From the NCBI GenBank assembly GCA_900548125.1, contig URJN01000029.1:1-13082 (forward strand): 13,082 bases of DNA, written 5' to 3'. How positions within the stretch are numbered: the stretch's first letter is position 1; every line of letters starts with the position of its first letter. This stretch comes from an uncultured Eubacteriales bacterium. GTDB taxonomy: Bacteria > Bacillota > Clostridia > Christensenellales > Aristaeellaceae. The position numbers were made by a program, and so were the translations under genes. This document shows, in pieces, positions 1 to 4,905 of the stretch. The notes under the pieces are model-generated. The model was not told the DNA's origin and did no database searches. It saw nothing but the letters and a program-made list of their open reading frames with translations.

Positions 1-2
1 GC

Positions 3-1031
3 AACTTCAGTCTGGCCATTATCCTGCTGGTGGTCAGCGTGCTGAGCATAGGCAATGTGCTGATGCTGGAAAAGCTGCTGAAAATGGAAGTATTCAGCGT
101 GGTGGCGAGCATGGGCGTCGGCTCATACTGGGTCGCCATGACGCTGCTTGCCGCGATTATTCTGCATCTGTACAGCTGCAACAAGGTCGATAAGCCGATG
201 CGCACGCTCAGCCGCGCCATGCGTCGGGTCGCTGACGGCGATTTTTCCGTTCGCGTGACGCCCTTTCATCGGAAAAACAAGTTCGATTACATGGATATCA
301 TGTTTGAGGACTTCAACCGCATGGTGCAGGAGCTGGGCAGCACGGAGACAATGAAGAACGATTTCATCACCAATGTGTCTCATGAGATTAAAACGCCGCT
401 GACCATCATCAACAGCTATGCGTCTGCGCTTGCGCGGGGCGGCTTGAGCGAGCAGGAGCAGCGCGATTATGCCGCGACGATTGCCTCTGCCAGCGAGGGC
501 TTGAGCGCGATGGTTTCCAATATTCTGCGGCTCAACAAGCTGGAAAACCAGCAGATTATTCCACATTCCGAACCGTATGACCTCACGCGCCAGCTCTGCG
601 ACTGCGCCCTTGCGCATGAAGCGCGCTGGGAAGAGAAGAACATCGAGTTTGACGCCCAGCTGGAGGAGCGCGTGATGGTGCTTGCGGACGAGAGCATGAT
701 GGAAATTGTTTTCAACAACCTGATTTCCAACGCGATCAAGTTTACGGAGCAGGGCGGGCGCATCATCCTTCGCCAGCTCAAGGATGGCGGCGATGTGGTC
801 GTGACCGTGGGCGATACGGGATGCGGCATGGATGAAAAGACGATGAGCCATATTTTTGATAAGTTCTATCAGGGCGACACGTCCCACAGCAAGGAAGGTA
901 ACGGGCTGGGGCTTGCGCTCGTGCGGCGCGTTCTGGAAATCGCAGGGGGAACGATCAGCGTGACCAGCGCGCCGGGCGAGGGCTCGGAATTTACCGTCCG
1001 TCTGCCGTATATCGAGGACGAAAGAGCGTAA
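3..1031 (+). CDS. Sensor histidine kinase, HAMP domain, 5'-truncated by window edge
   Basis: Membrane-bound sensor kinase of a two-component system; it autophosphorylates a histidine and passes the phosphate to a response regulator. The frame is open from the first bases, so the true start lies upstream and 342 residues are visible. Seen in order: a hydrophobic segment at the very start, a short stretch of about 15-20 residues, a second hydrophobic segment (about codons 42-60), a HAMP region, the phospho-acceptor motif VSHEIKTPL (His codon at 381-383), an N box with NNLISNAIKFT, a G1 box DTGCGMD, an F box with FDKFYQGD, and a G2 box GNGLGLAL. All ATP-binding motifs of the family are intact up to the TAA stop. 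The partner response regulator is probably just upstream, outside the window. The ligand cannot be told from sequence; the short loop between the membrane segments argues against a large extracellular sensor domain, if the first hydrophobic stretch really is TM1. Confidence 0.93.
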   Translation, partial: NFSLAIILLVVSVLSIGNVLMLEKLLKMEVFSVVASMGVGSYWVAMTLLAAIILHLYSCNKVDKPMRTLSRAMRRVADGDFSVRVTPFHRKNKFDYMDIMFEDFNRMVQELGSTETMKNDFITNVSHEIKTPLTIINSYASALARGGLSEQEQRDYAATIASASEGLSAMVSNILRLNKLENQQIIPHSEPYDLTRQLCDCALAHEARWEEKNIEFDAQLEERVMVLADESMMEIVFNNLISNAIKFTEQGGRIILRQLKDGGDVVVTVGDTGCGMDEKTMSHIFDKFYQGDTSHSKEGNGLGLALVRRVLEIAGGTISVTSAPGEGSEFTVRLPYIEDERA

Positions 1032-1079
1032 GGATTTACATTTCTGCAATATTTCGCCAATCATTCAGCAATGCGCAGG

Positions 1080-1088
1080 TGATATGAT
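1080..1088 (+). promoter_or_regulatory. Candidate extended -10 promoter for the DegV gene
   Basis: TGA followed by TATGAT fits the extended -10 form TGn-TATAAT with one mismatch in the hexamer. No convincing -35 box is seen 16-18 bases upstream, which is allowed for extended -10 promoters. It lies about 45 bases before the likely start codon, in a 103-base gap after the kinase gene with no visible terminator. The DegV gene could instead be read through from upstream. Confidence 0.35.
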
Positions 1089-1121
1089 AGCCACGATTTG
1101 CGGCTGTTCTGCCGCTTGAAT

Positions 1122-1127
1122 GAGAGG
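1122..1127 (+). promoter_or_regulatory. Ribosome binding site deciding the DegV start
   Basis: GAGAGG lies 7 bases before a GTG codon at 1135 and 13 bases before an ATG at 1141. It falls inside the first codons of an in-frame ATG at 1120, so that ATG cannot use it. This favours GTG 1135 as the start. Confidence 0.55.
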
Positions 1128-1134
1128 TATTGCT

Positions 1135-1992
1135 GTGAATATGAATCATCTGATCCTGCTGGCGGAGTCCGGCAGCGATATTACGCCCGAACTGGCGGAA
1201 GCAAATGGAATCGTTATTGTGCCGATGCACGTTTCCTTCGGCGGAGAGACCCGCGACGACGGCTCGTTCCCCGTACCGGAGATGTTTGAGTTTTATAAAA
1301 AGCATCGTGAGCTGCCGCGCACCAGCGGATGCACGCCGCATGACTTTGAGGTTGTGTTTGAGCGGCTGGACAGAGAATATCCCGGAGTGCCGATTTTGTA
1401 TCTGGCATATTCCTCCAGCACGACCTGCTCCATGCAGAGCGCGCTGATTGCCGCGCAGGGCAGAGAGAATTTCCTTGTGCTGGACACCAAATGCGTTGCG
1501 GCTGGTCAGGCGGCGGTCGTTCTGACGATTGCCCGCCTTCTGCGTGAGCATCCGGAAACGACGCTGGAGCAGGCGGCGGACGCGGCGAAAGAGCTGATTG
1601 CGCGGGCGCGCATGGGCTTTATCCCCGGCGATTTGGATTATCTTCGCGCGGGCGGGCGCGTGAGCAACGCGGCATATCTGGGCGCGAAAATCCTCGGCAT
1701 TCATCCGCTGATTGAGATTGTGGATGGCAAGCTGATTTCGACCAGGAAATACCGCGGGATGATGAAGCGCGTTGTCATGCAGCTGACCCGCGAATTCCCT
1801 GCCGCGCAGAACCTTGAAAAGGATGCGCTCTGGCTGATTTACGGCGCAGGACTGGGCGAGGAAGTCATGCGCGGTGTCGAGGAGCTTCTGCATGAGCAGG
1901 GGTATCAGAATCTGACGTGGGTACAGACCGGATGCGTGATTGCGGCGCACAGCGGTCCCGGTTCGTTTGGCATTGTCGGTTTCAGCAAATAA
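1135..1992 (+). CDS. DegV family fatty-acid-binding protein
   Basis: Soluble protein of the DegV family, whose members bind a single fatty acid; several are FakB subunits that present exogenous fatty acids to the kinase FakA. From the GTG start it is 285 residues, usual for the family. Visible marks: an N-terminal LAESGSDITPE, the PRTSGCTP segment of the ligand pocket, YSSSTTCSMQSA, the signature LDYLRAGGRVSNAAYLGAKI near residues 160-180, and a C-terminal AHSGPGSFGIVGF that matches the family's His-Gly-Pro end. The GTG start is chosen from the spacing to GAGAGG; ATG 1120 and ATG 1141 are in-frame alternatives and give nearly the same protein. It stands alone on the plus strand, ended by the hairpin at 2002-2043. 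Whether it works as a FakB cannot be settled here because no fakA gene is in the window. Confidence 0.93.
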   Translation: MNMNHLILLAESGSDITPELAEANGIVIVPMHVSFGGETRDDGSFPVPEMFEFYKKHRELPRTSGCTPHDFEVVFERLDREYPGVPILYLAYSSSTTCSMQSALIAAQGRENFLVLDTKCVAAGQAAVVLTIARLLREHPETTLEQAADAAKELIARARMGFIPGDLDYLRAGGRVSNAAYLGAKILGIHPLIEIVDGKLISTRKYRGMMKRVVMQLTREFPAAQNLEKDALWLIYGAGLGEEVMRGVEELLHEQGYQNLTWVQTGCVIAAHSGPGSFGIVGFSK

Positions 1993-2001
1993 GCATATCA
2001 A

Positions 2002-2043
2002 AACAGGCGGGTTCGTTCTCTTTGGGAGAGGAAACCGCCTGTT
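2002..2043. terminator. Bidirectional hairpin terminator between convergent genes
   Basis: AACAGGCGG (2002-2010) pairs perfectly with CCGCCTGTT (2035-2043), and shorter inner pairing (CTC/GAG) is possible in the loop. On the minus strand the stem is followed by TTTTGAT; on the plus strand by CTTTGC, a weaker tail. It starts 9 bases after the DegV stop and 49 bases beyond the stop of the minus-strand coiled-coil gene, so it could end both. Confidence 0.75.
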
Positions 2044-2091
2044 CTTTGCATGTATGGGAAATGACGTAAACTGCCCGGCAGGACATCAGCG

Positions 2092-2403
2092 TTACTTTGC
2101 CTGCTTCAGTGCCGCGTCCGCCGCATCGGTCAAACCGGTCAGAACATCTGCCAAGTCGTCGCCCAGATGGTCGATTTTTCGATCCACGCGCGCTGCCGTT
2201 CGACGGATGGCTTTCTGATTTTCATCGACACTGTCAAGCGTTCTGTAAATCTCCATGATATCACTTCGAATGGACTGCTGCTCAGCTTTGATGGAGGAGA
2301 TATCCGCCATCATGGATTGCTGCTCAGTCTTGATTACATCAATGTTGGTGCGGATTCCCTTGATTTCATTCAAAATGACGTTTAGAATTTCATTTTCATT
2401 CAT
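2092..2403 (-). CDS. Small coiled-coil protein of unknown function, built on a 14-residue repeat
   Basis: I do not recognise this 103-residue protein. It begins MNENEILNVILNEIKG, has no signal peptide or membrane segment, and most of it is a predicted coiled coil. Four consecutive 14-residue units can be laid out, starting IKTEQQSMMADISS, IKAEQQSIRSDIME, IYRTLDSVDENQKA and IRRTAARVDRKIDH; the first two are close copies. The C-terminus (LGDDLADVLTGLTDAADAAL) looks helical and amphipathic. The start at 2403 is preferred to a longer frame reaching 2502, because the extension lies inside the upstream YitT gene and because GGATGG sits 9 bases before it. The gene begins 28 bases after the YitT stop on the same strand, so the two are probably co-transcribed. 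Similar short coiled-coil proteins occur in Clostridia and phages, but no function is inferred. Confidence 0.75.
   Translation of the reverse strand: MNENEILNVILNEIKGIRTNIDVIKTEQQSMMADISSIKAEQQSIRSDIMEIYRTLDSVDENQKAIRRTAARVDRKIDHLGDDLADVLTGLTDAADAALKQAK
2257..2334 (-). repeat. Two-copy 42-bp tandem repeat inside the coiled-coil gene
   Basis: Two 36-base units at 2299-2334 and 2257-2292, offset by 42 bases, encode IKTEQQSMMADI and IKAEQQSIRSDI. Their shared core (GAGCAGCA and neighbouring bases) is nearly identical at DNA level, which suggests internal duplication rather than only convergent coiled-coil composition. Confidence 0.7.
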
Positions 2404-2431
2404 GGAGTCGTACCATCCTTTCGGGTGTGCG

Positions 2432-3304
2432 TCAGCTCGCCAAGAATCCCTTTCCGACGATTTCAGTCGATGCGGTGATGACCATGAAAGCGTGCGGGTC
2501 ATTGGTGTGGATGAAGCGGCGCAGAGCCAGAGCCTGTGCGCGCGTCAGAACGGTGATAATCATCGTCTTGCGCTCGTGATGGAACGCGCCGTATACGTCC
2601 TCAAGCGTTGCGCCGCGATGCAGATTGACGGTGATGAACTCAACGATAGGATCGGGATTGGTCGTGATAATCTGGAAGCATTTCTTCGTTCGGAAGCTGT
2701 CCATCACATAGTCCACCAGAACGGATTTCATCAGCAGACCCAGAATACAGAACAGACCCGCCTGAATGCCGAAGCAGAACAGACCTGCGACGGTGATGAG
2801 CGCATCGGCGACCATCAGTGCCATGCCGATATTCAGGCTCGTATATTTGCGGACAATCATCGCGACGATGTCGGTTCCGCCGCTGGATGCGTTCAGATTA
2901 AACAGAATCGCCGAACCGAACGCCGGAAGCAGGACGGCAAAGCACAGCTCAAGCAGCGGCTGATTGGTCAGCGGCTGCGTCATCGGATAAAAACGCTCCA
3001 TCACATTGACGGCAAGCGACAGCAGCATGGAACAGTATACCGTGCTGAACGCGAAGTTTCTTCCCAAAAAGATAAAGCCGACGATGAGCAGCGCGGTGTT
3101 GATAATCAAAACAAACGTGCTGGGCGTCAGGATTTCGGAAGGCAGCATGCGACCCAGAATCAGCGACAGACCGCTGACGCCGCCGGTGGAAAAGTTGTTC
3201 GGAAACTTAAAGAAGTAGATGCCGACCGCCATAATCAGGCTGCCGACAGTCAGCAGAAGATAGCGTTCAAGTGTGCTGATGGGCTTTGCTGCTGTGGTTT
3301 TCAT
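2432..3304 (-). CDS. YitT family membrane protein with C-terminal DUF2179 domain
   Basis: Integral membrane protein of the YitT (DUF161/DUF2179) family; members are widespread in Firmicutes and their transport or sensing role is mostly unproven. The 290 residues are of family length. Several hydrophobic segments occupy about residues 13-200, with the family's glycine-rich stretches FSTGGVSGLSLILG and LNASSGGTDIVAMIV. A soluble C-terminal domain (about 205-285, starting near KKCFQIITTNPDPI and including HHERKTMIITVLTR) matches DUF2179. The start is supported by AAAGGA 13 bases upstream, a longish spacing, and by a strong promoter at 3370-3398 giving a leader of about 60 bases. The small coiled-coil gene follows 28 bases after the stop. 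The substrate cannot be read from the sequence. Confidence 0.92.
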   Translation of the reverse strand: MKTTAAKPISTLERYLLLTVGSLIMAVGIYFFKFPNNFSTGGVSGLSLILGRMLPSEILTPSTFVLIINTALLIVGFIFLGRNFAFSTVYCSMLLSLAVNVMERFYPMTQPLTNQPLLELCFAVLLPAFGSAILFNLNASSGGTDIVAMIVRKYTSLNIGMALMVADALITVAGLFCFGIQAGLFCILGLLMKSVLVDYVMDSFRTKKCFQIITTNPDPIVEFITVNLHRGATLEDVYGAFHHERKTMIITVLTRAQALALRRFIHTNDPHAFMVITASTEIVGKGFLAS

Positions 3305-3369
3305 GGAACGATTTGATTCCTTTCTGTCCTTGACCGCGTGAAAAATAGCGGCAATCTTTTCTGCCTATC

Positions 3370-3398
3370 ATTATAGACCCTTGCGCGGACAATGTCGA
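3370..3398 (-). promoter_or_regulatory. Sigma-A-like promoter for the YitT gene
   Basis: On the minus strand, TCGACA (3393-3398, five of six matches to TTGACA), a 17-base spacer, and a perfect TATAAT (3370-3375). The expected transcript start is near 3363. It lies between the terminator of the mtnN unit and the YitT gene, so the YitT unit is separate from luxS-mtnN. Confidence 0.8.
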
Positions 3399-3423
3399 GA
3401 GAAAACCTGCGGGAAAAATGCGG

Positions 3424-3460
3424 AAAAAGAAAACCCCTCCGCCAAGCACCGGCGAAGGGG
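3424..3460 (-). terminator. Rho-independent terminator of the luxS-mtnN operon
   Basis: On the minus strand CCCCTTCGCC (3451-3460) pairs with GGCGGAGGGG (3434-3443) through ten positions including one G-T pair and a 7-base loop, followed by the T-rich run TTTTCTTTTT. It starts 17 bases after the mtnN stop. Confidence 0.9.
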
Positions 3461-3477
3461 AGATAGAGCGAAGAAAA

Positions 3478-4161
3478 TTAGTTTTTCAGGAACATGCGCA
3501 GCAGCTTGACGCTCTGCTCGGCTGCCATGCCCACGAAGGTCGGATAGTCCATGTGGGAAGAACCGTCCGCACTGTCGGAAATGGCGCGCAGGACGCAGAA
3601 GGGCACGCGGTTGACGTAGCAGACCTGACCGATGGAAGCACCCTCCATTTCGCAGGCGATGGCACCGAAGGTCTTGACGATGGCACTCTTGCGCTCGGAG
3701 GAGGAGATAAACTGGTCGCCGGAGGCGATAACGCCGGTCTGCGTGCGGATGCCCAGAACGGTCGCGCAGGCACTCAGCTGATCGCAGAGATCCTGATCCG
3801 CCGGAAGCAGAACCTTGTTGATGCCGGAAATCATGCCGACCGGATCGCCCAGCGCGCTGGTGTCCATGTCATGCTGAACGACGGCGGAGGACACGGCGAT
3901 CGAGCCGATCTCCAGCTTGTCCGTCAGCGTGCCGGCAACGCCCGTATTGACGATGCAGTCAGGCTTGTAGCGCAGAATCATCGTCTGCGCACACATGGCG
4001 GCAAAGACCTTGCCGATGCCGCATACGGCGGTCACGACCTCGCTGCCCTCCAGCGTGCCGCTGACGAAGGTGATGCCGCTGATGGTTTCGGTCACGGGGT
4101 TTTGAATGTAGGAACGCAGGGATTCCATCTCCACGTTCATCGCTGCAATAATACCGATCAT
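3478..4161 (-). CDS. mtnN: 5'-methylthioadenosine/S-adenosylhomocysteine nucleosidase
   Basis: Cytosolic enzyme (MTAN, Pfs) that hydrolyses methylthioadenosine and S-adenosylhomocysteine to adenine plus methylthioribose or S-ribosylhomocysteine. The 227 residues match the usual length. It starts MIGIIAAMNVEM; Glu11, Glu173 (in CEMEGASIG) and Asp196 (in AISDSAD) line up with Glu12, Glu174 and Asp197 of the E. coli enzyme, so the catalytic set is complete. The purine-pocket segment GDQFISS is also present. GAGGAG at 4171-4176, 9 bases before the ATG, lies within the last codons of luxS; only 6 bases separate the two genes, so they are translationally close and form one operon. Its product S-ribosylhomocysteine is the substrate of LuxS encoded just before it. 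The strong terminator at 3424-3460 closes the unit. Confidence 0.96.
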   Translation of the reverse strand: MIGIIAAMNVEMESLRSYIQNPVTETISGITFVSGTLEGSEVVTAVCGIGKVFAAMCAQTMILRYKPDCIVNTGVAGTLTDKLEIGSIAVSSAVVQHDMDTSALGDPVGMISGINKVLLPADQDLCDQLSACATVLGIRTQTGVIASGDQFISSSERKSAIVKTFGAIACEMEGASIGQVCYVNRVPFCVLRAISDSADGSSHMDYPTFVGMAAEQSVKLLRMFLKN

Positions 4162-4167
4162 ATGGTT

Positions 4168-4638
4168 TTACTCCTCATAGATAAAAGTCACGGGGCGTGC
4201 GTCCAGCTCGGCGAGATAGCGGCGCGCTTCCGTTTTGGCGGCGTCCAGGCTCAGGCTGCGGTAGTTGCCGCACTCCCGGCTGCTTGCGCCGAACACCTCG
4301 CCTTCGTGGGCGATGATTTTGCACAGTGTCAGGCGAATCTGGCGCAGAACCTCGTCATTGTCTGCGTTGCGAATCAGCAGATAAAAGCCGGTCTGACAGC
4401 CCATCGGCCCGAAATAGATGACGGAATCCTTCAGACTGCCGTTGCGGATGTAGGTCGCGAACATATGCTCCAGCGAGTGCATGGTGCTGTTGTCCATCAA
4501 GTCGCCGGTGTTCGGGCGGCGGGTGCGCATGTCATATGTGGTCACGTCGCCGTCTACGCGGCTGACATACAGACCGGGCAGCAGCTTATCATGGTTGATG
4601 GAAAAGCTGGTGATGCGCGTAATTTCATGATTGTTCAT
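4168..4638 (-). CDS. luxS: S-ribosylhomocysteine lyase LuxS
   Basis: Metalloenzyme that splits S-ribosylhomocysteine into homocysteine and 4,5-dihydroxy-2,3-pentanedione, the precursor of the signal AI-2. The protein is 156 residues, the family's normal size. The metal-binding motif HSLEH gives His54, Glu57 and His58; Cys81 in GPMGCQTGFY is the catalytic cysteine (Cys84 in Bacillus), and Cys123 in RECGNY is the third metal ligand. The start at 4638 is fixed by a perfect AGGAGGG (4646-4652) seven bases before it. The reading frame happens to stay open far upstream through the antisense of the GH112 gene, but that extension has no LuxS similarity. It is the first gene of the luxS-mtnN operon, driven by the promoter at 4682-4710. 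All active residues are present, so AI-2 production is likely; no Lsr-type uptake genes are visible. Confidence 0.97.
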   Translation of the reverse strand: MNNHEITRITSFSINHDKLLPGLYVSRVDGDVTTYDMRTRRPNTGDLMDNSTMHSLEHMFATYIRNGSLKDSVIYFGPMGCQTGFYLLIRNADNDEVLRQIRLTLCKIIAHEGEVFGASSRECGNYRSLSLDAAKTEARRYLAELDARPVTFIYEE

Positions 4639-4681
4639 AACGTTTCCCTCCTGACAGGTCAATGCAAACGCATGTCTGACC

Positions 4682-4710
4682 ATTATAGCGTATCGGAGAA
4701 AGAAAAGCAA
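4682..4710 (-). promoter_or_regulatory. Promoter of the luxS-mtnN operon
   Basis: On the minus strand a perfect TATAAT (4682-4687) lies 17 bases downstream of TTGCTT (4705-4710), which matches TTGACA only in the first three bases. The predicted leader is about 37 bases, too short for a SAM-type riboswitch. Confidence 0.65.
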
Positions 4711-4905
4711 GTATGCGCAGGGGACTTTGCAATTCCGGTCAGGATATGCACATTTTCGCTTTGCGGCAGGAGAAAGCCGCGGGGAAACCGAACGAAGAAA
4801 GTAGATTCGGAAGCGGAGGAGAACAATCCCTTGGCGGCTTCCAAGGAGCGGGAGAAACACCCTTAAAAAAACGGTATGACCAAACTGCGAAAGGAAGAAA
4901 AAGCG
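4711..4905 (+). other. Leader of the GH112 gene; no clear promoter, one small hairpin
   Basis: This 195-base stretch between the luxS promoter and the GH112 start has no good sigma-A promoter on the plus strand; the best pair, TTGCAA at 4727-4732 with CATTTT 18 bases on, is poor. CCTTGG (4829-4834) and CCAAGG (4841-4846) form a small perfect hairpin with a 6-base loop. No T-box, riboswitch core or open reading frame worth calling was recognised. Confidence 0.4.
4890..4897 (+). promoter_or_regulatory. Ribosome binding site deciding the GH112 start
   Basis: AAAGGAAG lies 8-10 bases before an ATG at 4906 and slightly further from another at 4909. An in-frame ATG at 4876 is upstream of this site and has none of its own, so 4906 is preferred. 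Confidence 0.6.

Noticed and set aside
4663..4676. Possible CcpA cre site in the luxS leader (TGCAAACGCATGTC)
   Set aside because: It shares TGNAANCG with the consensus but lacks the final CA and other conserved positions, so chance explains it.
3418..4866. A 482-codon plus-strand open frame covering the mtnN-luxS region
   Set aside because: It lies antisense to two genes with intact catalytic residues and has the His/Ala/Gly-rich composition of mirror frames.
4711..4905. T-box or SAM riboswitch before luxS or the GH112 gene
   Set aside because: No T-box core, SAM-box core or antiterminator/terminator pair was found, and the luxS leader is only about 37 bases.
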